From Poa pratensis (taxonomy: Eukaryota; Streptophyta; Magnoliopsida; Poales; Poaceae): a stretch of DNA of 64,000 bases. The notes under the pieces were generated by a model. It had not been told where the DNA came from, did no database searches, and saw nothing but the letters and a program-made list of their open reading frames with translations. Each line of letters begins with the position of its first letter. Positions within the stretch are counted from its first letter, which is position 1. The position numbers were made by a program, and so were the translations under genes. Shown here piece by piece: positions 45,630-57,152 of this stretch. The stretch is taken from the NCBI GenBank assembly GCA_947311845.1, contig CAMZMU010000041.1, forward strand, positions 118,258,100 to 118,322,099. Direction: 5' to 3'.

Positions 45630-45984
45630 ATGTGCAACATAAATATGAGTGTTGCATTTGGATCCACAACTCCCGAAGGTGGTAGATACATATCTATATA
45701 ACCTACTAGACATTTTGAACCACATGCACCAGCACTAGACAACTTGAACTGGAACTATCATCTGGGTCCTACAACATACAACGTTGCTAGGAGTGTTGCA
45801 TGTTGGTCCACATATCCCAAAGGTGGTAAGATATGTCTATGATAGTGTTGCATGTGGGTCCATATGTCCTAAATGTGCCGGTGTTAAAATGGCTAGGAGT
45901 GTTGCATGTGGGTCCACATATCCCAAAGGTTGTTGATACATATGAACTAGTGCACATTTATAACCACATGCACCGGCAGTAGAC
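45630..45984 (+). repeat. Tandem repeat array, left arm, part 1
   Basis: Units begin GTGTTGCATGTGGGTCCA or a close variant and are interrupted at 45985 by the solo LTR. The last 165 bp are nearly identical to 47568-47738. Confidence 0.85.
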
Positions 45985-47567
45985 AACTTTGAGGAGGATC
46001 GCAGACAGAAAATAAAAAAATTCCTACGACGATAACCTTAAACTAGCCAGAATCTATACTATGTAGATATACTAATACGAAGGAGATCAGAATACATACC
46101 CTTGTAGACCGGAAGCGGGATTACGTTCCTGCACAAACGTTGTCGGTCGAGATGACGGCGCCGACCTCAGGTCGTGTAGTGGAAGAAGACAGCTCCCAGC
46201 ACCAAACAATGGTGCCTCGCGGTTCCACACACGTACGGTGTGGATGACGACCTCCGGGCTACAGATCCAGCAGAGCAGTAGAAGTGGAAGAGTGGATCTA
46301 GCAGCACGGCGGTGTGCGTATAGTGGAGAGACTTCCCTCCTCGTACGCAGCTCCGAAAATGGAACCACGCTCAAGGTAGGAGAGAAGAAGGAGAAGAATT
46401 GGTGTATTTCCAAAGGCATGGTGCACTCCTATATAAAGGAGGAGTAGGGAGGCCAACCTCCTTGGCTCCCCCATGTGGGACTAAACCCCACATGGGGTGC
46501 GCCGGCCAAGGGAGGCAGCCGGCCACCTAGGTGGGCCCCATTCGGCCCACCCTAGATCGGCTAGGCCCTCCCCCCATTTCCCAAATGGGGTTTTCCCCTT
46601 AATGGGCCTCTAAGGCCCATTTATGATTTAATGCCTCTAAAATTCGAATGAAATTAAATAAAAATATATTTAATTACTAATAACACTTATTAATATTAAA
46701 TACATATTATTTAATTCATTCAGACTCCAAAATATCTTTCGTTGCCCTCCGATCTCCATCGGACATGTCCGGAACACTTCCGGAGTCTCCGGTTTCTTTT
46801 CTTTCCTAAATCCAATCTAATCGTCACCCACTCTTAAGTGTGTTACCCCACGGTTCGGGATCACTCCAGACATGATTGAGACACGTTCTCCGATCAATGA
46901 CTAACAGCGGGATCTGGATACCCATGATAGCCCCTGTGCGTCCACGAATGTCTTACTATCGTTTTAACCTTTAGACGTCCAGTTCCATCCTCTTGCCTAG
47001 CAATACTTAGATTATCCGAGCGTCGTTCTTCGGTATCACGTTTACCGTGCATGACCTCGTCATCGACAAATCTATCTTTACTCGTCGGTGATATTACATC
47101 CTCGTGACCTAGTCACATGCTTGCAAGCTCATTGATATAATCTCACCGAGTGGGCCTAGAGTATCTATCCTGCTATGTGGATTGGCAATTCCCGCTCTTG
47201 ATCACTTGCTTTTACTGCTTCCTTCTGATACCCGAAAGTGTCACCTTTATTGTCACGCTATATAAGACATGTCGTTTGATGCGATCAGCCGCACCTTTTA
47301 GAAGCAGATATTTGATATATTTTGGGTATGAACACTATGTATCTATATTTTGGGTATGTCCATCAAATCATTCACCTAATGATATGACTCCGTTGTCAGC
47401 CGACGTAATTGTCTATGATCAGGAAACCTTGATCATCTGTTGCCCAACAAACTAGTTAAATAGAGGCTACTAGGGACCTGGTTGTTTACATTCCACGTAA
47501 TACAGTTATAGCATGATACAAAATATATTATGAACAATTGAGACATGAAAAATAAAATCACTTTATT
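45985..47567 (+). mobile_element. Angela/BARE-like Copia solo LTR, right end incomplete
   Basis: It begins TGAGGAGGATCGCAGACAG (a decayed TGTTGGGGATCGCAG-type start). It contains ACCCTTGTAGACCGGAAGCG, AACAGCGGGATCTGGATACC, TCACCGAGTGGGCCTAGAG and GATCAGGAAACCTTGATCAT, then TAGAGGCTACTAGGGAC, in the order of Triticeae Angela/BARE/WIS LTRs. A TATATAAA lies near 46430. The usual terminal TTTCCAACA is missing at the right end, so the right border is deleted. There is no internal region or partner LTR. The neighbouring array sequence is duplicated on both sides. Confidence 0.8.
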
Positions 47568-48227
47568 AAGGTGGTAAGATATGTCTATGATAGTGTTGCA
47601 TGTGGGTCCATATGTCCTAAATGTGCCGGTGTTAAAATGGCTAGGGGTGTTGCATGTGGGTCCACATATCCCAAAGGTTGTAGATACATATGAACTAGTG
47701 CACATTTGTAACCACATGCACCGGCAGTTGACAACTTGACCTAGAGCTATCATGTGGGACCTACACCATACAATATAGTTAGGAGTGTTGCATGTGGGTT
47801 CACATATCCCATATATGGTAAGATATGGCTATGAGAGTGTTGCATGTGGGTCCACATGTCCTATATGTGCTGGGATCAATATGGATAGGGGTGTTGCATT
47901 TGGATCCACATGTTCGAAAGGTCGTAAAGGTTGTAGATACATACAAACCACTAGACATTTGTAACCACATGCACCGGCACTAGATAACTTGACCTAGAAC
48001 TATCATGTGGTTCCTACAACATACACCATAGTTAGGAGTGTTGCATGTGGGTCCACATATCACAAACGTGGCAAGATATGGCTGAGAGTGTTGCATGTGG
48101 GTCCACATGTTCTAGATGTGCTGGGCTCAAGATGTCTAGGAGTGTTGCATGTGTGTCCACATATCCCAAAGGTGGTAAGATATGGCTATGAGGGTGTTGC
48201 ATGTTACACATGTCCTATATGTGATGG
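47568..48227 (+). repeat. Higher-order tandem repeat, left arm, part 2
   Basis: The starting motif GTGTTGCATGTGGGTCCA or a close variant recurs at 47593, 47647, 47785, 47837, 47891, 48038, 48088, 48142 and 48194. Spacings cycle about 54, 138-147 and 50-54 bp, giving a three-part unit of about 245 bp. Confidence 0.88.
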
Positions 48228-49063
48228 CACTAGTACAGAACGACACATCTGAAACGGGTCAAAACCCTCATTGGAAACGGAGAAAGGGTTCGTGTCCCCG
48301 CCCCTATCACTGATGTGAAGCCTTTCAATGGCAACGGATATTTTGATCGTTTGCAATAAGTTTGGCAACAGGCATAATATATAATTCGTTGCCTATAGTC
48401 GTTACATCAGATACGGAGATTAGTTTTTAACCGTTTGTAACGAGGGCTAAAGAAAACAACAAAAAAAGCAGCTGACACCTGCTGCGCCGTCGATGGAGCC
48501 CTGGCTCCTGCTTGACGGCTGCCGGTTCTTCACCTTCCTCTTCGCCCAACTTCATTGCGTGGTCTTCTTTTACCTATTTAGTACTGCACAAAAGTCTTGC
48601 TCCTGGAGGCGACGGCTTCAGTGGACCGTGTGGACGGAGCCCCGCTCCTACGTCTTCACGGCCGCCGCATAGTCTTCAGGTTTCCTCCTCGCCCTAAATG
48701 AGATGAAAAAAAATCAAAAGGTAAGCCTTTTCATCTCTATACACAAGACAGATAAATTCATAGCCTAAACAATGCCTCATATATATGTAGATTGGAAACA
48801 CAAATTACAGGGATGGAGCTAGTGAGCCAAGTAGGATGCACAAGATCGGTATTTGTGCATACCACAAGGATCACTAGCGCCACCCTCAAATCACACAGTG
48901 TCACCTTATTTTAATCATCGGCATTACAGAAAATATAGAACTAATTACAACTAGAACATAGCCTAAACAATGCCTCATATATAGGTAGATTGGACACACA
49001 AATTTTAGGGATGGAGCAAGCGAGCTAAGTAGGACGCACAAGATCGATGTGTATTTGTGCATA
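48228..49063 (+). mobile_element. CACTA-end fragment inserted in the repeat array
   Basis: The array breaks at GTGATGG and is followed by CACTAGTACAGAACGACAC, a typical CACTA terminus, with subterminal words such as CGTTTGCAATAAGTTTGGCA. The array resumes at TCATGTGGTTCCTACAAC (about 49064). No matching TAGTG end is seen, so the right side is truncated. Inside, about 115 bp is directly repeated (48763-48880 and 48961-49072: CCTAAACAATGCCTCATATA...). No transposase is present. Confidence 0.65.
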
Positions 49064-50290
49064 TCACAAGGATCATGTGGTTCCTACAACATACACCATA
49101 GCTAGGAGTGTTGCATGTGGGTCCACATATCACAAATGTGGTAAGATATGGCTATGAAAGTGTTGCATGTGGGTCCACATGTCCTAAATGTGCTGGGCTC
49201 AAGATGGCTAGGAGTGTTGCATGTGGGTCCGCATGTCCCAAAGGTGGTAATACATACATATATTACCACCTTTGTGATATGTGGAACCACATGCAATATT
49301 CCTAGCTATGTTGTATGTTCTAGAACTCACATGATAGTTCTAAGTCAAGTTGTCTAGTGCCGGTGCATGTAGTTACAAATGTTTATTAGTTCATATGTAT
49401 CTACAACCTTTACAACCTTTCGGACATGTGGACCCAAATGCAACACCCATATCCATCTTGATCCCAGCATATATAGGACATGTGGGCCCACATGCAATAC
49501 TCTCATAGCTATATCTTACCACCTTTGAGATATGTGGACCCACATGCAACACTCCTAACTATGTTGTATGGTGTAGGTCCCACATGATAGTTCTAGGTCA
49601 AGTTGTCTACTGCCGGTGCATGTGGTTACAAATGTGCACTAATTCATATGTATCTACAAAACCTTTGGGACATGTGGACCCACATGTAACACCACTAGCC
49701 ATGTTAACCCCATCACATTTAGGACATGTGGACACACATGCAACACTCATAACCATATCTTACCACCTTTGTGACATGTTGACCCACATGCCACCCTCCT
49801 AAATATGTTGTATGTTGTAAGACCCATATAATAGTTCTAGGTCAAGTTGTCTAGTGTTGGCGTGTATGGTTCCAAATGTCCAATAGGACATATATGTATG
49901 TACCACCTTTGAGACATGTGGACTCACATGCAACACCCTAGCCATCTTGACCCCAACACATATAGGACATGTGGACCCACGTGCAACACTCTTATAGCCA
50001 TATCTTACCACCGTTGTGATATGCGGACCCACATGCAACACTCCTACCTATGTTGTATGTTATAGAAGCCACATGATAGTTCTAGGTCAGGTTGTCTAAT
50101 GCCGATGCATGTGGTTACAATATTTATTATGTTATATGTATTTACGACCTTTGGGACATGTGGACCCACATGCAACACCCCTAGCCATTTTAATACCAGC
50201 ACATTTAGGACATATGGACCCACATGCAATACTCTCATAGACATATCTTACCACCTTTGGGACACGTGGACCAACATGCAACACTCCTAG
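49064..50290 (-). repeat. Array across the palindrome centre and right arm
   Basis: From 49064 to about 49250 the units are in plus orientation. After the centre near 49257 the same units run inverted (TGGACCCACATGCAACAC) to about 50290, mirroring the left-arm arrays. Confidence 0.85.
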
Positions 50291-51311
50291 CGAAGTTGTC
50301 TAATGTCGGCGCATGTGGTTCCAAATGTCTAGTAGGTTATATAGGTATGTATCTACCACCTTTGGGAGGCGTGGACCCAAATGCAACACTCATATCTATG
50401 TTGCACATTCTCAGTTTAGATAGTTATTTTTGCATATGGCTTACATTTCATGTTGTGGGTCTACATATGTATTTGATCGCATTTAGTGGTCAAGATCACT
50501 AGGTTGCATGGTTTCTGCCTAGGTGGTTATTTTTTCATATTTGTTTCATTTCATGTTGTGGGTCTACATTATCATTTACTATGGGTCTACATTTTTAGGG
50601 CTGCATCTTTAGGTGTAGATGGCGATCGAGGCATGTAGGCATGCATGTTGTGGATCTAATTTTTAGGGTTGCATGTACTTGGTCTACATTACAAGGTTTT
50701 ATACGAACCAAGTTGTTCAGCTCGCTCCGAGCTTGACTCGACCCGCTACAGCGATGGACCGAGCCGAGCTGCCTTTTACTCGACCGAAACGACCTTGGGC
50801 CAAGCCTGGCTCGACTCGGTCTGGCCCGAGAAGCTCCTTTTCTTTTTGCAATTTTTTTTCTAGCCCAATAGGAGGAGGAGCGGTACATTAGGTTACATTT
50901 TATATGAGCGAAACGATACAATATGTTCTTTTGGATACCGTCCAAATTATCGAGAGTCAGTAGCATAGCAAGAAAAGAAGGTGATGCCTCGATGCTCCCA
51001 CCGCCGGCCACGCCTCGCCCCATGCTCCCGCTAGGAGAGCATACAATATGCACACAATATCTTGTATTTTCTTATGTTTATTACTGTGCTATAATCATGA
51101 AGTTTTTCAGGAAAATGGGTTTATCTATATTTAATTTCGTGTTGTTAATTTCTTTGAATTAATTTTGAATGATTTGGTATTCAATTTCTATGATTAATGA
51201 GTCTAAAACGATGAAAATATTCTCTCCGTTATGTATGGTGTGCTCAATGAAAGGCACGAGAATTCATAATATATTATATAAATGATGCATTCTAAATCAT
51301 CAAGGCACATC

Positions 51312-51365
51312 TAGCCCAGCGGCTTTGCTCTCTGCGCTTCACCCGTCAGACCTAGGTTCGAATCC
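51312..51365 (+). promoter_or_regulatory. tRNA-like internal pol III promoter motifs in right arm
   Basis: TAGCCCAGCGGC (A-box-like, 51312-51323) and GGTTCGAATCC (B box, 51355-51365) are spaced as in tRNA-derived promoters. The mirrored left arm near 44635-44690 has the B box altered to GGTTTGAATCC. The flanks do not pair as an acceptor stem, so it is not a functional tRNA gene. Confidence 0.55.
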
Positions 51366-51494
51366 CAGCTCCACAAATTTTGCGCCTCCCAGATCAGCTC
51401 CAGCTCCCGGAAAAATATACGGGGCAGCTCCAGCTACCGGAAAAATATACGGGGTCTCTATATTTATATGGTTTAGGACGGAGCACTGAAGCAG

Positions 51495-52096
51495 AAGCAG
51501 AAGCGATAGTAGTTAGTCTGGTGTACCCAAACACGATGACCGTTCTACCGGTATTGCGACCGTACTCCCTAGGCGGACTGGCCCTAGGCGGACTGGCTTT
51601 CATGGGGTTTACAGTGTCGGAGTACTCAGAGGTCTGACAGTTCGACTGTCATTCTTGACAATCTTTGAGTTTCAAGGTAAAAAGTTGACATGTGCAAAAT
51701 TCTGAATTTTAAATTTTCCAGGACAGATCTGTTCGGAGCCTCATGGCCTGCATCCCCAGGGGACACACAAAAAACACACAAAAATATAGCTTCGCGAAAA
51801 TGCATGAGCCGAACAGTAATACAAATAGTACTCAATATATAATCAACAATCCATATACACTGGCAGTAAACATATGGTGCAAACTCTTGTGTCTCATCGA
51901 AGGGAACAAAAGGACGAACAATGAAACACTACAGATACAACCATGACCGTCCGTCGAGAGCTGGGTCGTATGACTCCTCTCACGTGGAGATCACACCATT
52001 TATTCAGCATATACATATATATATGTGTGGTATGGTATGAGTATGACGCTATGACCTCAACACAACGTTGATGGCGCCAAGTCGTGGATGGGTTCA
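51495..52096. other. Right flank of palindrome and 3' side of nsLTP gene
   Basis: No gene is seen. It includes the downstream region of the minus-strand nsLTP. Confidence 0.35.
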
Positions 52097-52447
52097 TCAG
52101 CGGATGGTGTTGCAGTTGACGGTGGAGCTGATGGGGTAGGGGATGCTGACGCCGCACTTGGAGGGGATGCTGGCGGCGTTGCCGGCCTTGATCCCGCTGC
52201 TCTTCGCCACGTTCTTGAGGCAGTTGCACGCGGTACGTCTGTCGGCAGTGTTCTGTGCGGCGCCGGCGAGCCTCTTGACGCCGCTGCAGCACGCCGCGGA
52301 CGGGCTGCCCCCTCCGCGAGCGTAGGCCAGGCAGGGGCCCAAGGCAGAGTTCACCGTACCACAGCTGATGGCGGCGTCGGCGGTGTAAGGAGCCGCGAGG
52401 AGCATCGCCGCCACAAGGGCGACCACTACGAGCTGAGCACGGGCCAT
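52097..52447 (-). CDS. Non-specific lipid-transfer protein, type 1 (intact)
   Basis: This is a secreted lipid-binding protein of 116 residues, the usual nsLTP1 precursor length. The signal peptide covers residues 1-26 (hydrophobic [14 protein letters not shown], ending TADAA). All eight cysteines are present at 29, 39, 53, 54, 74, 76, 98 and 112, with the nsLTP1 spacing x9, x13, CC, x19, CxC, x21, x13. Conserved [11 protein letters not shown] and the ending NCNTIR are visible. No intron is needed; the stop is TGA at 52097-52099. Nsltp proteins shuttle acyl lipids outside the cell, in cuticle formation and defence. It is oriented opposite to the frameshifted relative at 6115 and only moderately similar to it. 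Confidence 0.95.
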   Translation of the reverse strand: MARAQLVVVALVAAMLLAAPYTADAAISCGTVNSALGPCLAYARGGGSPSAACCSGVKRLAGAAQNTADRRTACNCLKNVAKSSGIKAGNAASIPSKCGVSIPYPISSTVNCNTIR

Positions 52448-52539
52448 CTCTTCTCACTCTCGAGCTGGCTAGTTGTAAGCTAGATTTGCAAGGTGAGACG
52501 AGTGATGGTGGTGAGGAAGATACGAGGGAATGCATGAGC

Positions 52540-52546
52540 TTAAATA
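52540..52546 (-). promoter_or_regulatory. TATA-like box of the minus-strand nsLTP gene
   Basis: On the minus strand TATTTAA lies about 93 bp before the ATG at 52447, a suitable core promoter distance. Confidence 0.55.
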
Positions 52547-53389
52547 GGGGTTCCAAGGAAGATAAGTGATTTAACTTGAATTGATTGGAGCATGGTGTGG
52601 AGTGATACGTGTGCATGTATGGATTGTCGGCTTGGCCATTTCGATCAATTCGGTTGATGCACCGCGGGTTAATGCATTTGGGAGGTGGTTGGCTGTCGTG
52701 CGCAGATAGGTGGACGGATGGACGTAGCTAGCATTCAGCGATCGAGTGATCAATTAGCGGCAGACTTACTGGGCTATACAGTATGACCTTCATCATATAG
52801 ATAGATGGTGTCTTGAATGTGAGCAGAAATTTTCTAATTTTTACTATTCGTATATCAACAATTACAGTAATCGCAGCGGTGGTGGCCCATAGGAAGAAAC
52901 GATGACTCATAACTGTACCAGTGGCGAATAATAGCTCGATCCATTGTGATCATCAGTGGAGTAGCTGGCGTCAACGTTTAGCTTAGTCCATCCCTTCTGA
53001 GATTTCTTCCAGGCATCCTTAGGCTCCTTTGTCTATCTTGGTTGTCCATCGCCCAAGGCAACAAGGGGCTTTTCCTTTGTTCAACGGGCTAGTAGCTTGA
53101 TGGTCTTGTTGCTGGAAAAAGAGATTAAGTAAGAGTGGAGGAAAGTGGCAGAATGATCAATTTCACATTTTCCATCGCCGAATACGGAGTTGTTTCGAAT
53201 GTGCCAACACCTCCACCAAAGGAGACGTTTTTCTTTTATATCTTTGCGTGCGGCATTGATTCAAGAACAAGAACCGAGTTAGTATGTCTCAATTCTCTGC
53301 CTTTTGTACAGTTCATCATGGCATGGTAATCTGTCTCTGGTTCTATTCCGCATGTTCGAAAAGTAGGAATTAAGTCCATATTCCATCTG
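52547..53389. other. Upstream region of nsLTP and unassigned sequence
   Basis: The stretch to about 52900 probably includes the nsLTP promoter. I see no gene in the rest. Confidence 0.35.
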
Positions 53390-54081
53390 CAATGGCGAAT
53401 TTGTACGCCAAAGGAAATTAAGTCAATTTTCTTATTATTAATGGGATCATCAACATGGACTAATGCCTACTACATAGATTTGGCTAAAAGATCTTATTAG
53501 CATGCACGTTCCAACGGAACAAATCATGAACAGGGGTTCAGAACACATTGGCAATTCACCCTAACAAAGCATTCCACACATTCAATCTATTTCCTATCAA
53601 ATCGCGTCCGGAGGATCAGGGGGATGAGTCCCCAATACCTTCTTAATTGTCGCAAATTCATGCCTAACAATATGATAAAGTGATGGGAATTGAAAACTCA
53701 ATGGCACATTCCCTATCCATGTATCCTCCCAAAATACTATTTCACAACCACTTGTAATGGTGAATATCCTGAAACTGAAAAAGGATTGCCTCACTATCAT
53801 TATACCATCCAAAAAAAATGGGTGTCACCTAGTTTCCAAACCACATTAAATAAGGCCTTTGTTCCTCTATATTTATTCCATAAAACTTTGCAATTAGTGT
53901 GGCATTTTAAGCCTTCAATTATGGATCCCAAATGCATATTGGTATTGTTGTGGGCATAGAACACTTGATTTTGCAAGACAAAAAAATTCATTAATTTTTT
54001 CCAACAAAATCTAGGCCAACAAAAATCTAGTTGCAAAATACGTTTAGGAACAATGAAGAAATAAGACATTTGTAGCACCAT
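53390..54081 (-). pseudogene. LINE ORF2 C-terminal remnant
   Basis: From high to low coordinates the frames read FFVLQNQVFYAHNNTNMHLG, LWNKYRGTKALFNVVWKLGD, FFSFRIFTITSGCEIVFWED, TWIGNVPLSFQFPSLYHIV, and then LFRWNVHANKIF and VHVDDPINNKKI. This is the order of the region after RT in plant non-LTR retrotransposons (LxRKYxGxKxLxxVxWKxGDSHFW...FWEDxWLGxxPLxxxFPxLY). Stops and frame changes are common, so it is a fossil on the minus strand. Confidence 0.82.
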
Positions 54082-55543
54082 ATGTGTAATTATAGAGTAG
54101 ACGATTAATACCAGTCATCCAAATGTGGATAAGTATTTTCCTTTCCAACTACCTGAGTCCTTAAGAAAAACGTACTCCATTAAGCTATGATGATTCTGTG
54201 ATAATGAATTGGTATTCCAAGATATAGGATATGAAACTCACCTCTCTCGTAGCCTTGGATGCTTGGGCATCACCAGAATAGAACATTTCATTCGTATAAA
54301 AACTTACTCTTAAGACAACAAGTCCTCAAATACACAAAGTACCATTTGAGTTTTTTTAGTTTGCCCAATTATAATACGTAATTATAAAAGTGATGTCCTT
54401 ATATTGTAGATTGGATAAACAATCATCAACTAGATGTGGTCCAACTCTAATAATTTGACCATCCACCTCGCTCGTCAAATCAGGGTAGCAAGCATATCAC
54501 CCAGAATATTCAAAATCATTAGCAAAGTTTATCACCTTCACAAAGGCCTTTTTTTTGTCTTAAAGCAGCATAATGTAGCATCATTTACTTTAATATCTAC
54601 ACTTCCAAGAGAAACAAAACTATTAATCCAATTCTAATAAATAGATCATACTGATTTCTAGGAAAGTATCCATATGATAATGTTACTTAGAATGAAAAAA
54701 TTGAAATATTTTTGCAAGTTTAATAATAAAATACTCCTTCTTTGTCTCGATAACATGTTTATTTAGTCGGTCGTAGAGTTGTGACGACACTACAAAAGAA
54801 CGCACCCAAATGCCCGATAGATCAATTGTTTGCATGTTCTCTATATATTCTAGGTCAGCACAGTTGCACCACTCTTTTGTTTTGTGCATGGCCATGAAGA
54901 CCTATCCTCCATGTGTACTCTTAACCTCCTCACAAAAATTTAGGTAGGCGCTGAAAGTGTTAGATGTATACACAATTAGATACATATATTTACTTTTCAA
55001 AAATAAAAAGATCCATATTTTATGGAGAAAATGGAAAATTGTAACATATCAATATCCTCTATGTTCTAATCGGCCTCAAGCCTTTGGTTCTAGCAAAATC
55101 AATGCTTCTTTACATACTTCTCGAGCGATGATCATGCTAGTGCCCAATCACTTCTCATCTATTTTTTTAGGATATCAGTGTAAGATTTGTTGTCTAAGAT
55201 CGGTGTAAGTGCAACTATGATGTTATACAGATAGAGATTTGCCTAGTTGTAGTTACCAAGATAAGGTTATGATATCTGTAGGTAAATAACAAATTGGAAA
55301 CAAGTGTTTTCTATTTTGATGCAATTAGGAAGATGTAATGAGTACGACATGCTTATATCCCGAATACTAATGTAGATCTAACGCATGCAATATGTTTTTG
55401 GTATGATTATGCAAATCTAATAGGTTATGATCTATTAGGTATAGTTATAAAAATTTAACATACTATATTTATTTTGTATAATTATGAAGATCTATCGAGT
55501 AGATAAAACATGTTTAGATACAATTATGTAGATCTACCTGCTG
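54082..55543. other. Unassigned AT-rich stretch
   Basis: I find no ORF with recognisable motifs and no terminal repeats. Shortly before the solo LTR, words such as TATGATTATG and TAGATCTA recur irregularly. Confidence 0.35.
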
Positions 55544-55548
55544 TGATC

Positions 55549-57147
55549 TGTTGACGTGACACACACGTTCGTTGGGAGACCCCAAGAGGAAGGTATGATG
55601 TAGTCAGCAACAAGTTTTCCCTCAGAAAGAAACCAAGGTTATCGAACCAGTAGGAGCAGCAACTCTTCAGAAGGTTGTCAACGGCGCCAGAAAAATAGTT
55701 GTCGCAGGGAGTCTGGACTGTTGACGTGGAATCTGCACACAACACAATCAAACTACTTTGCCCCAACGAAACAGTGAGGTTGTCAATCTCACTGGCTTGC
55801 TGAAAACAAAGGATTAAACGTATGGTGTGGAAAATGAGTATTAAATTGCAGAGAATGAAAAAGGAACAGTTTGCAGTTTGTGGTTGTTTAATCAGTGTAA
55901 AAGAATGGACCGGGGTCCACAGTTCACTAGTGGTGTCTCTCCATAAAAGATAACTAACATGTTGGGTGAACAAATTACAGCTGGGCAATTGACGAATAGT
56001 GAGCGCATGACAATGCATATACATGACATGTTGACTACTATGATATTTAATTGGGCATTACGACATAATACATAGACCGTTATCCAACAGCATCTATGAC
56101 TAATAATCCACCGCCGGGTTGTCATCCGAGTCCCCCATTGGTATTAAGTTGCAAGCAACGGATAATTGCATTAAGTAAAGTGCGTAATGTAAACAAACAC
56201 ATATGCCCGTGGACATAGCATCGTTAGGTTATCCCTAGTGGCAACAGCACATCCACAACCTTAGAACTTTCTGTCACTGTCCTAGGTTAAACGGAGACAT
56301 GGACCCACTATCTAGCATAAATACTCTCTCTTGGAGTTACAAGCATCTACTTGGCTAAAGCATCTACGAGTAACAGAAAACATGCAAGATCTTAAATAAC
56401 ATATAAGATAGATTGATAATCAACTTGACATAATATTCAATATTCATCGGATCCCAGCAAACACAACATGTAGCATTACAATAATATGATCTTGATCATG
56501 TAGGGCAGCTCACAAGATCTAAACATGATGGCACAAAGTGGAGAGACAACCATCTAGCTACTGCTATGGACCCATAGTCCAAGGATGAACTACTCACGCA
56601 TCACTCCGGAGGCAGGCATGGCGATGTAGAAGCCTCCGGTGACGATTCCCCTCTCCGGCAGGGTGCCGGGAAGAGGTTCTGAACCCTCCCGAGCTAGGGT
56701 TGACGACGGCGGCGTCTCTGAAACTTTTCGTGGATATTTGCTCAGGTACTTAGGGTTTTCGCGTCGGGGGCAATAAGTAGGCGAAAGGGCGGCGGCTGCG
56801 GACCCCCGAGGGGCCCACACCACCCCAGGGCGCGGCAGAAGGGGGGCCCGCGCCCTGGTGGCGTGTGGCCTCCTGGTGGCCCTCCTCTGCGGCTCCTTCG
56901 CTCCGTCAGGCGTGTTCTGGAAAAATAGGCACCCCGTGTAGTTTCGTCCAATTCCGAGAATATTTCCAGACTAGCTTTTCTGGAATACAAAAATAGCAGA
57001 AAACAGGAACTGGCACTTCGGCATCTTGTTAATAGGTTAGTCCCAGAAAATCTATAAAAGTGATATAAAGTAGATGCAAAACATGTAGCAATTGGTATAA
57101 AACAAGCATGGAACATTAAAAATTATAGATACGTTTGAGACGTATCA
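55549..57147 (-). mobile_element. Solo LTR of the nested-element family
   Basis: On the minus strand it starts TGATACGTCTCAAACGTATC and ends CGTCAACA, and aligns along its length with the LTRs at 30896 and 36012. The target duplication TGATC is at 55544-55548 and 57148-57152. Its 1599 bp equals the full LTR length, with no interior: the product of LTR-LTR recombination. Confidence 0.93.
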
Positions 57148-57152
57148 TGATC

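Larger units (their letters stand above)
44499..51494. mobile_element. Giant palindromic (foldback) element, two arms of about 2.3 kb
   Basis: The outer ends are CTGCTTCAGTGCTCCG (left) and CGGAGCACTGAAGCAG (right). Matching inverted blocks follow in order: the tRNA-like segment (44635-44695 / 51300-51370), AACATAAGAAAATACAAG-type AT-rich sequence, GGGGCGAGGCGTGGCCGGCG (44978 / near 51010), a CGAGCC-rich part (45170-45300 / 50700-50830), and then tandem arrays. The symmetry centre is GGTGGTAATA...TATTACCACC at about 49257. The left arm measures about 2.35 kb after subtracting the insertions at 45985-47567 and 48228-49063; the right arm is 2.24 kb. No protein-coding gene was found. No clear target duplication was found. 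The class is unknown (foldback or long-TIR DNA element). Confidence 0.85.

Noticed and set aside
47150..47455. 101-aa plus-strand ORF
   Set aside because: It lies within the Angela/BARE-like solo LTR, which is non-coding.
47568..50290. CRISPR-like array
   Set aside because: Repeats are long, diverged and contiguous, with higher-order structure and mirror symmetry in a plant genome; there are no spacers or cas genes.
51312..51380. tRNA gene
   Set aside because: A and B boxes are present, but the ends do not pair as an acceptor stem and the element is repeated in mirror image, so it is a tRNA-like promoter or SINE relic.
51894..52616. 240-aa minus-strand ORF over the nsLTP gene
   Set aside because: It is a frame shadow of the intact nsLTP at 52097-52447, which has the signal peptide and eight-cysteine pattern.
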